Source of the DNA: Rachicladosporium sp. CCFEE 5018
Lineage: Eukaryota; Ascomycota; Dothideomycetes; Cladosporiales; Cladosporiaceae
Assembly: GCA_002077045.2 (NCBI GenBank)
Contig: KZ111181.1
Location: 124,001-188,000, forward strand
DNA: 64,000 nt
Direction of reading: 5' to 3'
Shown here in pieces: positions 29,646 through 41,354 of this stretch (position 1 is its first letter; the number at the start of each line of letters is the position of its first letter). Made by a program: the position numbers and the translations under genes. The notes under the pieces are model-generated. The model made no database searches. It saw only the letters and a list, made by a program, of their open reading frames with translations, and had not been told where the DNA came from.

Positions 29646-30370
29646 TGTCCTGGGGACTTGGGGTAGGCATAGCACTAGCGTGTGTAGCAAAAGGCGACGG
29701 TACTTGCCTGATACCCAATCTTCACATTTCCCACGTATATCCAAGGTCTTTTTGCCGTCAAGTAGTGTAGCACCCGACAAGCCTGACTCGATCCAGTGGT
29801 TAGGAGCAAGTCACTGCAAGTCAAGTGACAGATCAATATTCTTGTACTTGCAATTCCGGGTAATCTGTCTACACCATGAATCCGGAACAGCGATCTCCGT
29901 GCTCAGTCCTCGCTTGGCACGCGGTGTTTCAGAATCACCCTTCGGTCTGGACTTTGGACACTGACCTCAACATCGATTCACCACTTCACTCGCCAACGAC
30001 AATCATTGACCGAGCGGCTGAGCAGCAGAGGGCTGAATGTAAGTACTCCGGTCTGCAGCACGCCAGGAACGCTGCGCGCCGGTGCAGGACTATGGCGATC
30101 ACTCAGACACGCGAGTCCACGTCCTCCACTACCAACTTCATATAGATGAACACCTCTGCGGTCCGTAGAGCTTGAGTGAAACAGTCTACGGTCGCACGGA
30201 GTCGGCAGTCGCCTCTCGCCACGAGGAAGCCCTAAAGTAAGTCGACTCTTATATATGTTCATCTGCCCTTGGCATACAATTCTTCTGCCCTCGTTGTCGC
30301 TCTCTTGTCTCACATTTCTGTACATCTCATTCAATCCTACGTGCTGGTCACGTCACCTTCATCGCCAATC
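29646..30370. promoter_or_regulatory. intergenic; promoter of the CE1 esterase with TATA-like box
   Basis: 725 bp without a supported gene. A ttatatatg TATA-like element lies at about 30249-30257, roughly 115 bp upstream of the esterase ATG, which suits an inducible secreted enzyme. Nothing else recognised. Confidence 0.4.
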
Positions 30371-31787
30371 ATGGCACGCTTCACCACCCTCGTTTCGCTG
30401 CTCGCAGCCGCATCCACCTTCTTCACAGGCAGTAATGCCGCGGCCATCGAGAAGCGCGCATCCCTTACTCAAGTCACTGGCTTCTCGAGCTCGAACCCGA
30501 GCAACACCAAGATGTACATCTACGTGCCAGCCAAGTTGTCCGCCAAACCCGCGGTCATTGTCGCGATTCATTTCTGCACTGGTACCGCGCAGGCGTACTA
30601 CTCGCAGACTCCGTACGCTGGGTATGCGGACAAGTACGGGCTGATCGTCATCTTCCCGGAGTCGCCTTACTCGGGTACTTGCTGGGATGTCAGCTCGACC
30701 AACGCACTCAAGCACGATGGGTCAGGCAGCGATAGTAAGGCCATCGCAGACATGGTCACGTACACGCTCTCCAAGTACAGCGGAGATGCCAGCAAGGTCT
30801 TTGTTACTGGGAGCTCGTCTGGCGCTATGATGACCGTGAGTGGTACCTGAGATCACAAAGGTAAACAACGCTGACACAGGCGCAGAACGTCATGGCCGCC
30901 ACCTACCCCGAGCTCTTCGCCGCTGCGACTGCATACTCTGGTGTCCCAGCTGGCTGCTTCGCTTCGTCCAGCGGTGCAGTCGATGCGTGGAACAGCCAGT
31001 GCGCTCAGGGTCAGTCGATCAAAACTGCCGCGCAGTGGACCACGATCGTGCAGAACATGTACCAAGGCTATTCTGGCGCTCGTCCCCGCTTCCAGGTCAA
31101 GCACGGCAGCATTGACTCGGTATGTGTGCAGATTCCGAGGCGTGCATACTGTCCACTAATACATAGCAGACCCTGCTCCCGCAGAACTACAACGAGACCG
31201 TCAAGGAGTGGACTGGTGTCTTCGGCTACAACGCTGCCACCCCCGCTAAGCGCCAGTTCAACTTCCCGAAGTCTGGCTACACGACCGATTCCTGGGGCAT
31301 CGACTCAGCTAACCCACTTGGCAAGGTTCAGGGCGTGGTATGTAGACCCAATTTCCATCTGTAGAGCCTAGCTGACACAGTAACAGTACGCTGTCAACGT
31401 CGGCCACACCGTCCCCGTCGATGGTGACCAGGATCTGCAGTGGTTTCAGCTCGGTCCCTACGCCACTACTGGCAGCGCGACAACGACCAAAGCCGCTTCG
31501 TCCACCGTCGCAGCAACCTCTACCACCCGCGTCGCCACTTCTGCACCTGCAACAACAACTAAGGCCGCTACGACGACTTCCGCAGCTGCGACGACTTCTG
31601 CTGCTTCAGGCGGCTCTGGAGCTTCGCAATGGTGAGCATGACGCCCGTGTATATTGTCGTTTCTCATGTTCAGCGCTGACTAGTGCGTAGGTCACAGTGT
31701 GGTGGAACAAGCTGGACGGGTGCGACATCTTGCGCGTCACCCTACAAGTGCGTAGTGGTGAACCAGTACTACTCGCAATGTCAGTAG
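30371..31787 (+). CDS. secreted CE1-family (acetylxylan/feruloyl-type) esterase with CBM1
   Basis: Exons 30371-30835, 30886-31119, 31170-31337, 31387-31631 and 31691-31787 give 402 aa. The four introns (49-59 nt) are all phase-consistent. The signal peptide MARFTTLVSLLAAASTFFTG is followed by a Kex2-like KR at about 28-29. The esterase domain belongs to the PHB-depolymerase/CE1 family: MYIYVPAKLSAKPAVIVAIH, FPESPYSGTCWDV and nucleophile elbow T-G-S-S-S-G-A-M (Ser149). QVKHGSIDS and VNVGHTVPVDG provide the later catalytic-loop regions. A Thr/Ala-rich linker leads to a C-terminal cellulose-binding CBM1: QCGGTSWTGATSCAS ... QYYSQCQ. Such enzymes strip acetyl or feruloyl groups from xylan during plant cell wall breakdown. 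The last intron separates linker and CBM1. Confidence 0.92.
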
Positions 31788-31959
31788 ATTTAGGCAGTGA
31801 GCAGCTGGCTAAGGGCGATTGAGCGCGGAAATGTATTCTTATAAAAAGATGGGGTTTGATAGTCTAAGGTACTTGCGAACATGCCGTATGACTACAGCCC
31901 TTGTACTACGACCAATGGCTTATGCTGGACGCGAATCGTGCTAGTTACGCGCGACGGGC

Positions 31960-34900
31960 TTAGAGCTGCACCGTCTTCTCGCCGGTAAGCGGAATGCTCA
32001 TCGCCATTTTACTCTGTGCGACATTGCTCTTTGCTCCACCCGTCGAGATCCCTCCAAGCACCACAAGACTCTCAATGACCACCCCAGAGTCATATCCGAA
32101 TGTGCCAGTCATCTTGAACGTCCCCTTCTTGTACGAGAAGTGAATCATACTTGTCTTCGGCTGCTCGACACTCACTCCGTCATCAAGGTAGAGATCTCCA
32201 CTCGCGCTACCCTGCTCGTTAGGCGCGATGATGAGGTGGAAGTTTTGCTTGCGCAGCTCGGTAGTGGTGTTTGCAGAGTTCGCGCGCTGAGCGATGATGG
32301 AGCCAGCCTTGTAGTACAGAGGGATGCTGGTGTATGCTACGTCTGTCAGAGTGATCTCGGCTCCAGCACCTTGCACTGGGGCGTGGGTGTAGAAGTCGTA
32401 GAAGAGGTCTTTAGGAAGGTAAACGGTCGTGGTAGTGCTGTTCTCGTTGATCACTGGTGCAACGAGTAGGCCGGGTCCATAGAAGTACTGGTACTGGAGG
32501 CCATTCGTGTTGGGGTCGTTGGGGTAGTGGAAGAACATGGGCTGGACTAATGGAGTGCCGGCCTGGTTCTGGGCATACATGGCGGTATAGATATAGTCGA
32601 GTAGACGGTAGCGGATGTCGATCGCTACCTTTGCTGCGGCAGCAGCGGTGGGGTAGCGGTAAAACTCGTGGGGCGGGGTTCCCACCTCACCGTGATTACG
32701 GTAGAAGGGCGAGAATGCTCCGAGAGTGGCCCAGCGAGCACAGAGAAGGTCGTTGGACCCGCCGGCATAGCCGCAAACATCGCTGCCGACGAAAGGCACT
32801 TGATAGAGGCTGCCGAACTGGAGTATACCGGAAACGGAGATCAAATAGTGAGTCCAGTCCGCACCGTTATCTCCGAGCCAGTGTCCGACTTGACGACCAG
32901 ACCCAGCGAAGGTCGATCGCGTAATGACCATCGGACGGAGCGAGGGCCTGCGGGCCAGCATTGCTAAGCGCGAAGCCTCGGACATCATGGCACCGTACAA
33001 GTTGTGGGTATCGTACTCGACATAACCGCCGTAGTGCACGAGATCGGTGTTCAGCGTCTTGTTGCTGATGCTGCCTGCCTCGTTGTTGATGCTGTACGGA
33101 GGATTGATGAGATCGCGACCAGGAAGTCCGAGTGCTGATCCGGCTGCTTGACGCTTCTCGATGTTGCTCGGGTGCGCAGTGAAGTCACCTCGCTTCTTCA
33201 GCTTGGACTGCGGAGGCGAGACAGTCGTGATGGTATCGTGCGTGGCAGATGTGCTGTTGCATCCTCCAGTGCTTACCGTTCGGTTGGTGGCTTCCTAGAT
33301 ATAGCTGCCATCTGGCTCAGTCCGAATGTACTGGTAGCTGAAGTTGCCATTGGCTGGTAAATCGATGGTCGCGCTCCAGATGGGGTATGTTTGGCCGTTG
33401 GTATTCACCGCCGCAGCCCCATCTGGACTACCACTTCCTAGAGTGATCGCGTTGCCGAGGACTGCGATGTTCTCGCCTTGAAATGTGCTCGCGTTTACGT
33501 TGAAGGTCACAGTCGCGTGGCACGTGGGCTGGAAGCCAGCAGGGAAGCCCGCAATGTATCGAGGACTTCCGAGACGGACAGGAGGCGGTCGGGGCGGATC
33601 GCCAAGGGTCTTCGCTTCGAGCTCTGGGTTCAGGCATGGATAGCTGCAGAAGTTGGATGCTTCGTTCCTGCGCAGTAGTCAGTAATAAGCTGTGGTAGAT
33701 ATCTTCATGTTTGCGAAGGGTACTCACATGTCAATCCATAAAGCGTCAATGTCGACACCATCTGTGGGGCTGAAAAACGACGCGAATTCATTGTCCCAGT
33801 ACGTTTGGGTGCTCGGCTTGAACCTGATTCTGTCTTAGTGATAGCGTCTGAGAAGGCCAGGACAATACCTACCAATCGGGAAACGCGGTGACACCAGGCC
33901 AAACGACGCCCTTGTACACCGACCCGTTGGATGTCTTCAGGAACGAATCAACGCCGTTGTTGAACGCAGGATAGTCCTGATACGCAACCGCAGGATCGAC
34001 CATAACGATATAATGTTGCTGGCGCGAGTGTAGTACATTCACGAGGTCCCGTACGAGCTGGAGTGGGAAGCGAGCCGGGTCGAGAGTGAACACTCGGCGA
34101 AGGTACATGTAGTCGATGTCTGTAGATCTTGTTAATGGATGTAGTCCGCTAGCTGTGCTGATGGTTACTCACCTGTCCACATGGTCTCCAACGGAATTCC
34201 AGCGCTTGAGTAATTCGCCACCACCTCTGCAACTTCGTATATGTCTTGCATTCCATACCGACATTGGCTGAGAACTTATCAGTGATTCATTCGGGCATTT
34301 CGCGCCACGACAGGTAAACGAACTGGAAACCGAAGCCCCAGTACGGCATAAGCGCACTCTTGCCTACAACCTCGGAGTACTGCTGCGCAACCTGGACAGG
34401 CGTCGGCCCGGATAGAAAGTACAAGTCCAGTACGCCTCCCAGAGTGTTGTACTCGAGGTGCTGACCGCCAGCTGTGTCAATTTTGATGTCCATGCCATTA
34501 GAGTTCAGCAGAAACACGCCGTGAGTGGCGTTCTGTCTGTGATCGTAATACACCGGGTGGTCACCGTAGAGGTTAGTCCCTTCAGGCACCAAGTACGCAT
34601 CACGGTTCCAGATTGTGCGAGTATAATTTGTTGTGTTGAGTTGACTGTGGTCCGCATCAGTATTCGCACGAGCTTCCTCACTACTTGCGGGACTCACAAG
34701 GGATCCGTGTGCTCTCCCAAACCGTACAGACTCGGAGCAGTAGGCAGCTTTGTCCGCAGCCGCACATACTGACTCTCGAAGACAAGCTGTGCCGCAGAAG
34801 TATCGAAGAGCACCTCGTCGGTCTTCCGCCGGACGACAGAGAAGCTGAACGGGTTGTCCACATGTTTGAACTGGAGATCGCTCTGCCCATAGACTTTGCC

Positions 34901-35269
34901 CAGTGTGGGACGCGTGAAGACCGAATCGGGAACTTGGTACACCTGGTCCGCGGCATCCTTGATTACAACATGCAAGCGTTGGTCTGTGTATGGGTCAACA
35001 TCGGAGGCATTGGGCTAGCATCAGTACTACTCACTGCTTTGATACTCCACCGTCAAACTCAGATCAGTCAAGTCAGCTCCATAGACATTGCATGCAGTAC
35101 CGGCGAGCGACAAAGACGCAGTAAGTCCGCTGTTGGTCGTCTTGACATTGCTAGCTTTGTACCCCGGACATGCGTCCAGTGTGCCATTTGCAGCTCGGGG
35201 TATGACACCTGCAGAGACAGATGCCGCAAGCAGTACGCTCGCACGAAGCAAGCTTTCCACGATGGCCAT
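31960..35269 (-). pseudogene. secreted GH31 alpha-glucosidase with inserted CBM20-like module; one in-frame stop
   Basis: Exons (minus): 35035-35269, 34698-34983, 34324-34644, 34173-34267, 33873-34119, 33728-33823 and 31960-33667. The frame spans 995 sense-length codons, interrupted once by TAG at 33297-33295. Signal peptide MAIVESLLRASVLLAASVSA. GH31 landmarks include APSLYGLGEHTD, GDHPVYYDHR, the nucleophile region LWIDM/NEAS (split by intron 6), ITRSTFAGSGRQVGHWLGDN (acid/base), PFVGSDVCGYAG, LCARWATLGAFSPFYRNH and LLVAPVINENS. Between NEASNFCSYP and GLPGRDLINPPYS there is an insert reading VTFNVNASTFQGENIAVLGN, IWSATIDLPANGNFSYQYI and ..EATNRT, a CBM20-like pattern; the stop replaces the residue before EATNR, typically Trp or Tyr. 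Everything else is intact, so this is a fresh nonsense mutation or a sequence error. The family releases glucose from starch or maltose ends. Confidence 0.85.
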
Positions 35270-36147
35270 GTTGAAGGGTGTGGCTGTACAAAAAGGGCAA
35301 GAAGAGCGGAGGGATGTAGAACGACTATATCATACCTAGTCCTTTGCATAGTGGATTCATGCGGATCACATGCAACGCTACAGACGGTCTCCGCAAGGAG
35401 AGTGGATACACACGCAGGATGCTAGCATCTCGAAACTAGCAGGTGACCGTCCAGGGCACCCGAGCGCAAGGTTGGACCGCGATGAAATGATGTCGTTGTG
35501 CGTGCAGACGCTTGTACGCCTTGACTCGAGCAAGGTAGATCGCCATGACGGGATTGGCGCGGGGTATGGCCGAGTTCCTGAAGCTTATGCGTGACGCTGT
35601 TGCCGCAAAGTGAGGAGAAAGTGGAGGAGGTGCAGGAAAGAAAGTGGAGGAAGGAAGACGATTAGGCGCTTGAGCTGATGGACCCCATCGTGACCAGTGG
35701 AGCTTGTTGTGCTGTTACTCGCGGGCCGAATGGTGCTTGTCGGCGGCATACTTGCCAATGTAACGCTTGTATCCCCCTTGTTGCCTGGTGAACAGACTAC
35801 CATCCGGAGCCACACGGATGCGACAAGTAGATGAGATGATAGGTCTGAGCTGTCTGGCACCGCTACTCTTGAAGTCAGAAGTTTGCAGGCGGCTGGGTGC
35901 AGAAGGGTTGTGAAACAGGAGGGCGCCGTGCAATGATCGAAGTGGCTCGGCACGGAAGTAATGCCGGTTGCCGACGGGGTAGTCGACCTCACGCGCCACC
36001 ACAACGCGTTGTAAACATGAGCACACGTCCAGCCTGACGGTGGCAATATATGGATCGCAGTGATACGAAGGTCCTGGCGTGAGCTACCCATCTGGACTGC
36101 ACATGTTCGATCTGCGGCGATGACACTGATCCTGCCGTACCACGACC
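35270..36147. other. intergenic, divergent promoters
   Basis: 878 bp between the GH31 gene and REV3, transcribed apart. Short open frames (up to 168 codons, overlapping on the minus strand) lack recognisable domains. Nothing further seen. Confidence 0.6.
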
Positions 36148-39100
36148 ATGGCTAAAGTGGCGGACGTGTTTCGCGTCAGGCTCAACTGCCTCGACCACTA
36201 TCAGAACACTCCAGGACCACTTGATCCGCAACTATGGGGGCCAAACAGCATATCTGCCTCCCAGCGAGGCTCCCTGCCACAAGTCCCCGTTATTCGACTA
36301 TTCGGCGCAACCGAGACTGGCCAGAAGGTGTGCATGCACATTCATGGAGCGATGCCGTACCTGTATGTCCCGTATACAGAGTCTCTGGAAGCTAGCCATG
36401 TCGAAGCATACATCACGACGATGCGTCATTCGATCGACCATGCCATGGCACTCTCGTATCGTCGCAATCCGTACGATACACTCCGGAACACTTCATTCGT
36501 GGCGCATATCTCCTTGGTCAAGGGCGTGCCTTTCTTCGGGTATAACGTAGGGTATCATACATATCTCAAGATTTACCTGCTCAATCCGATGCACATGACC
36601 CGCTTCAGCGACTTGCTGCAGCAAGGTGCCATCCTGAAGAGACACTTCCAGCCTCACGAAGCCCACCTGCAGTATCTGCTCCAGTGGATGTGCGACTTCA
36701 ACTTGTACGGATGCGCGTACATTGAGACGACGAAGCCCCACTTCCGAGCTCCTATACCCGCATGGGAGGAGATAGATGATCTCACGCATCTCTGGCATGA
36801 TCGGTCTATCAAGGAGCCGCAGCTTCTCGAAGAAGTCCACTTTCCACGTCAGAGTCACTGTCAACTTGAGGTCGACATTCGTGTGGAAGACATTACGAAC
36901 AGACACGAGATCAAGACTCGATCCCTGCATCATAGTTTTGTGGAGCGACTCAGCTCGCTCGATCATCTGCCGCCCGACGAGAAGCTGGTTCACTCTATGG
37001 CGGGTTTGTGGCGGGACGAAACAAGACGCCGGAAGCTTCGTATGGGCATCACAGACCCTTCGTCCTCGCCATTCCCGCCGGAGGTGCTTGTCAGCATGAG
37101 TGCAGATCCACGGAATGACAACAAGGGCGGCTGGATCCATGAGGACGAGTTCAGAGAGGCGATCGAGGAGCTCGCGCAGCAGGAGCGCAAGGCCAGAGGT
37201 GGAGGCAATATCACATTTGAAAGCTTCGGATCGCAGCAGAAGGGGTCTGCAGCGGATGTGCAGACGGTGCTGGAAAGTGTGGTCGACCTGTTTGATGAGA
37301 CATTGAGACAAGACTGGGCCGTGAATGCTCAGACGCAAGCTCACCAGCAGCAAAGCACTCAAGCGGACGTGCAGCAAGGTCTCACAGTCGAACCACTGGT
37401 AGACATTGGCAGTATAGCTCAAGTCGCCGAGGAAGACGAATACGGCAGCGATGAGGAGATCGCCAAGATCATTGCACTCACGCAACGTCAGAAAGCGAGT
37501 ATTCTCAAAAGGCCCAGTGAAAATGGGAGTATCAAAGCTGCCGGAGATGAGATGGGCAACGATAGCCATGCGACGCACGAAGATGACTCTGTCTCCAATC
37601 CCGCGACTCCCCATCGTTACAATGGCATTCGAAAACGGCCAGCTATCAACGGCGTACATTCCCCGTCAAAACGGCAGAAAGTTGAGGGTGCCGACGACAG
37701 TGGAGTAGCGCGAAGGGTTGCCTTCCGAGTGCGTGACGTGAAGCCTCAGCAGGCAGAGCTTACTGATGGAGTGAGCGACATTTTCCCGAAGGTAGCACGC
37801 AAGCCTGTATTCCTCCCGCCATCCGGACAGGCCCCGCGCTCTTCTCAACACTCATCGCAAGGCTCGCACTCCTCACAACAGAACAGGCTCGACTTTCCTC
37901 AGGTCAAGGACCCGTTCAACCCAGCAACACAGTTTAGGTTGAGTCAACGTGGGAAGAAGGCATTGCCAGCCGAAGACCCTCTGAAGCCTGTGCCATCGAA
38001 GGGTCCTAACAGTGTAGCAAGTCAGGCAATTCAAGCGCCGGCACTGTCCGACCTAACACCTGGCGAGGATTCGATAAGACGTCAGCTTCCACAAAGTCTT
38101 GCGAATTCTTACGCGAAGTCCTTTCCGCCGCTGAATGACGCCGATGTGTTCGTCTTCGGCGCGACGCCGCCTCCAGTGGGTGAAGTAGAGAGCAGTGTTT
38201 CACCAGCGGTAATTTACCAAGATGCATACTACAGCAATGAACTTGACGTGCCAGAGCGTGCGCGTGAGTACGCTGGCAAAGAGTTCCGCCTGGATAGTAC
38301 CACGCTGCCGTACCTGCCAGAGTTCGACGCTAGCGGGCGGGTTGCGGCGACCAAGACAGTCATTACGGAGAAGACGAAGCAGGATCCTCTTGATCAGCGG
38401 CGTGGCAGGCAATGTGATCTTCGCCACTGGGAGATCATCACCGCCCCTCCCTCATGGCACGAAGTGCAAGCGTGGAGCAACAGTAACGTCGTGAAGAAGG
38501 GGACTGATCTCGATGATCTCGACAACGACGGTCCACCTAGCAGCTCTCAGATCAAGCGGAAGAATCGTCCGGCCGCTGAGCTCTCGCACATTGACGGTCC
38601 AACGCAAAAGAATCGACATGGCACCAAGTACTCACAACGCAAGGCTAGCACTAGCGTGCAGCACGAGACAGGCTACATGTCCACCATGGCTTTGGAAGTG
38701 CACATCAACAGCCGCGCTGATCTCGCGCCCGACCCGGAGCGCGATGAGATCAGTATGGTGGTATGGTGCATTGCTGATGAGCAAATGGAGGATGAGTCGA
38801 AATTGGGCGTACTGCTGGTAGCCAAGCCCGGGAACGATGGCATAGCAGACAGAGTCCGCAGTATGGTTGGTGCATCAGTGCAGGTAGACGAGGAGGACGA
38901 CGAGCTCCAACTGCTCAACCGCATGGTCGATATTGTACGTTTACATGACCCGGACATTCTGACAGGATACGAAGTTCACAACAGTAGCTGGGGCTATCTC
39001 ATCGAGCGTGCCAGACTGCAGTACGAGTTCAACCTGCCTGACGAGTTCTCGCGCATGAAAGCGCAGAGTCATGGACGTTTCGGCAAAGAGGCGGACCGCT

Positions 39101-41244
39101 GGGGATTCAACCAGACTAGTACAGTGAGGATCACGGGACGGCATACCATCAACATCTGGCGAGCCATGCGGTCCGAGCTCAACCTGCTGCAGTACACGAT
39201 GGAGAATGTGGCGTTTCATGTGCTGCACCGGCGGGTCCCGCACTACCCCTTCGCGAAGCTTACGCGGTGGTACAACAGTGACAAGCCGAATGATCTGGCC
39301 AGAGTGCTCGACTACTTCGTCTCGCGCACACGCCTCGATCTTGAGATTCTGGATGCTAACGAGCTGATCCCGCGAACGTCCGAGCAGGCTCGCTTGCTGG
39401 GTGTGGACTTCTTCTCCGTCTTCAGCCGTGGCTCGCAGTTCAAAGTCGAGTCTCTAATGTTTCGTATTGCGAAGCCAGAGTCGTTCGTCCTAGTCTCGCC
39501 ATCACGGAAGCAAGTCGGCGCGCAGAATGCACTGGAGTGTCTGCCTCTGGTCATGGAGCCTATGAGTGCGTTCTACAATAGTCCGCTACTGGTGCTAGAC
39601 TTCCAGAGTCTGTACCCTAGCGTCATGATTGCGTACAACTACTGCTACTCTACTTGCCTCGGTCGCATCACTAGCTGGCGTGGGACCAACAAGATGGGCT
39701 TCGCTGACTTCAAGAGATCGCCGGGCTTGCTGGAGCTGGTGAAGGACAAAGTCAACATCGCACCGAACGGCATGATGTATGTCAAACCAGAAATGCGCAA
39801 GTCACTGTTGGCGAAGATGTTGGGTGAGATTCTGGAAACTCGTGTCATGGTCAAAAGTGGGATGAAAGTTGACAAAGACGACAAGACGCTGCAGCAGCTA
39901 CTGAATAACAGACAACTGGCACTAAAGCTGATCGCCAACGTCACCTACGGCTACACCTCGGCTAGCTTCTCGGGTCGTATGCCATGCAGTGAGATAGCGG
40001 ACAGCATTGTGCAGACTGGGCGCGAGACACTGGAGAAGGCCATAGCTCTCATTCACTCGGTGGAGAAGTGGGGTGCCGAAGTCGTGTACGGGGATACTGA
40101 CTCCCTCTTCGTGTATTTGAAGGGACGCACCAAGGCAGACGCCTTCCGCATTGGCGACGAGATCGCAAAGGCAGTGACAAACCTGAGCCCACGACCCATC
40201 AAGCTAAAGTTCGAGAAGGTCTATCACCCCTGCGTACTGCTAGCGAAGAAACGCTACGTCGGCTTCAAGTACGAATCACCCTCGCAAGTCGAGCCCGACT
40301 TTGACGCCAAAGGCATTGAGACAGTGCGCAGAGATGGCACACCAGCCGAGCAGAAGATGGAGGAGAAGGCTTTGAAGCTACTCTTCCGTACCGCCGACCT
40401 AAGCCAGGTGAAATCTTACTTCCAATCCCAATGCGCCAAGATCATGACTGGCCGTTTCTCAGTGCAAGACTTCTGCTTCGCGAAAGAGGTCAAGCTCGGC
40501 ACGTACGCTAACAAGGGTCCTGCTCCTCCTGGCGCTCTCATTGCCACGAAGCGCATGCTCAAAGATCCTCGCCTGGAGCCACAGTACGGCGAGCGGGTTC
40601 CTTACGTCGTCATCGCTGGTGCACCTGGTGCAAGACTTTGGGAGCGCTGCGTTGAGCCCGAAAGGCTATTGCACGATGAGCACGCAGAGTTGGACGCAGA
40701 GTACTACATCAACAAGAACCTGATCCCACCCTTGGAACGTATCTTCAACCTTGTGGGCGCGAATGTCAGACAGTGGTTTGATGAGATGCCTAAGATTCAG
40801 AGGATCAGGATGCTAGGTGGGCCTGTGATGAAGGAGGGCGAGGCGGCCGCGAGCAAGAAAAAGACGATGGAAAGCTATATGGGCTCATCACTATGTGTGG
40901 TCTGCCGCGATAGACTACCGCCGATCGTACCGAACGCAGCTTCTACGGCCACAATCTTGCCACTCTGTCACGCATGTCGAACGGAGCGCACGCAAGAGAC
41001 GATCCTCGCGTTACGCCGCAAGGTCAACAAAGCTGATGAGAAGAATCGGTCTCTAGAGGAGGTCTGCAGAAGCTGTGCGGGCCTGACGTTCGAGGAAGAG
41101 GTGCATTGCGATAGTCGGGATTGTCCGGTGTTCTACAGTCGGGTCAAGGCGAAGACCCATCGCGGTGTAGTCGCCAATGGAGTCGGACGGGTCTTGGCTG
41201 CGCTCGAGGAAGAGGCTGGTACTGCTGCGGCGTGCGAGTGGTGA
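36148..41244 (+). CDS. REV3: DNA polymerase zeta catalytic subunit
   Basis: 1698 aa, single exon. The N-terminus MAKVADVFRVRLNCLDHYQN is the conserved Rev3 opening. A family-B N-terminal domain is followed by a disordered middle (about 400-850). The exonuclease-like fold lies around 850-1100 (TMALEVHINSRADLAPDPER, DILTGYEVHNSSWGYLIERA). Polymerase motifs are LDFQSLYPSVM (about 1151, motif A), LKLIANVTYGYTSASFSGRM (motif B) and VYGDTDSLFVYLKGR (about 1314, motif C). KKRYVGFKYES follows. The C-terminus has two cysteine clusters, CVVCRDR...CHAC (from 1583) and CRSCAGLTFEEEVHCDSRDC; the second normally carries the Fe-S cluster that binds accessory subunits. Pol zeta extends mismatched primers in translesion synthesis. 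The length is in line with other fungal Rev3 proteins. Confidence 0.97.
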   Translation: MAKVADVFRVRLNCLDHYQNTPGPLDPQLWGPNSISASQRGSLPQVPVIRLFGATETGQKVCMHIHGAMPYLYVPYTESLEASHVEAYITTMRHSIDHAMALSYRRNPYDTLRNTSFVAHISLVKGVPFFGYNVGYHTYLKIYLLNPMHMTRFSDLLQQGAILKRHFQPHEAHLQYLLQWMCDFNLYGCAYIETTKPHFRAPIPAWEEIDDLTHLWHDRSIKEPQLLEEVHFPRQSHCQLEVDIRVEDITNRHEIKTRSLHHSFVERLSSLDHLPPDEKLVHSMAGLWRDETRRRKLRMGITDPSSSPFPPEVLVSMSADPRNDNKGGWIHEDEFREAIEELAQQERKARGGGNITFESFGSQQKGSAADVQTVLESVVDLFDETLRQDWAVNAQTQAHQQQSTQADVQQGLTVEPLVDIGSIAQVAEEDEYGSDEEIAKIIALTQRQKASILKRPSENGSIKAAGDEMGNDSHATHEDDSVSNPATPHRYNGIRKRPAINGVHSPSKRQKVEGADDSGVARRVAFRVRDVKPQQAELTDGVSDIFPKVARKPVFLPPSGQAPRSSQHSSQGSHSSQQNRLDFPQVKDPFNPATQFRLSQRGKKALPAEDPLKPVPSKGPNSVASQAIQAPALSDLTPGEDSIRRQLPQSLANSYAKSFPPLNDADVFVFGATPPPVGEVESSVSPAVIYQDAYYSNELDVPERAREYAGKEFRLDSTTLPYLPEFDASGRVAATKTVITEKTKQDPLDQRRGRQCDLRHWEIITAPPSWHEVQAWSNSNVVKKGTDLDDLDNDGPPSSSQIKRKNRPAAELSHIDGPTQKNRHGTKYSQRKASTSVQHETGYMSTMALEVHINSRADLAPDPERDEISMVVWCIADEQMEDESKLGVLLVAKPGNDGIADRVRSMVGASVQVDEEDDELQLLNRMVDIVRLHDPDILTGYEVHNSSWGYLIERARLQYEFNLPDEFSRMKAQSHGRFGKEADRWGFNQTSTVRITGRHTINIWRAMRSELNLLQYTMENVAFHVLHRRVPHYPFAKLTRWYNSDKPNDLARVLDYFVSRTRLDLEILDANELIPRTSEQARLLGVDFFSVFSRGSQFKVESLMFRIAKPESFVLVSPSRKQVGAQNALECLPLVMEPMSAFYNSPLLVLDFQSLYPSVMIAYNYCYSTCLGRITSWRGTNKMGFADFKRSPGLLELVKDKVNIAPNGMMYVKPEMRKSLLAKMLGEILETRVMVKSGMKVDKDDKTLQQLLNNRQLALKLIANVTYGYTSASFSGRMPCSEIADSIVQTGRETLEKAIALIHSVEKWGAEVVYGDTDSLFVYLKGRTKADAFRIGDEIAKAVTNLSPRPIKLKFEKVYHPCVLLAKKRYVGFKYESPSQVEPDFDAKGIETVRRDGTPAEQKMEEKALKLLFRTADLSQVKSYFQSQCAKIMTGRFSVQDFCFAKEVKLGTYANKGPAPPGALIATKRMLKDPRLEPQYGERVPYVVIAGAPGARLWERCVEPERLLHDEHAELDAEYYINKNLIPPLERIFNLVGANVRQWFDEMPKIQRIRMLGGPVMKEGEAAASKKKTMESYMGSSLCVVCRDRLPPIVPNAASTATILPLCHACRTERTQETILALRRKVNKADEKNRSLEEVCRSCAGLTFEEEVHCDSRDCPVFYSRVKAKTHRGVVANGVGRVLAALEEEAGTAAACEW

Positions 41245-41354
41245 GCAATTGGCCAGTCGCCACGGCCGGTCTCGTAACAGCTGCGTTCAAAGGCGCCACA
41301 CTGCCAGCGTAACATGGCATAATCTGTCTCGGGTCGACAAATACAATGTCTTGA

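Noticed and set aside
33290..33335. A short intron ending at atctag as an explanation for the GH31 stop codon
   Set aside because: The nearest donor would give a 37-nt intron and delete conserved CBM20 residues.
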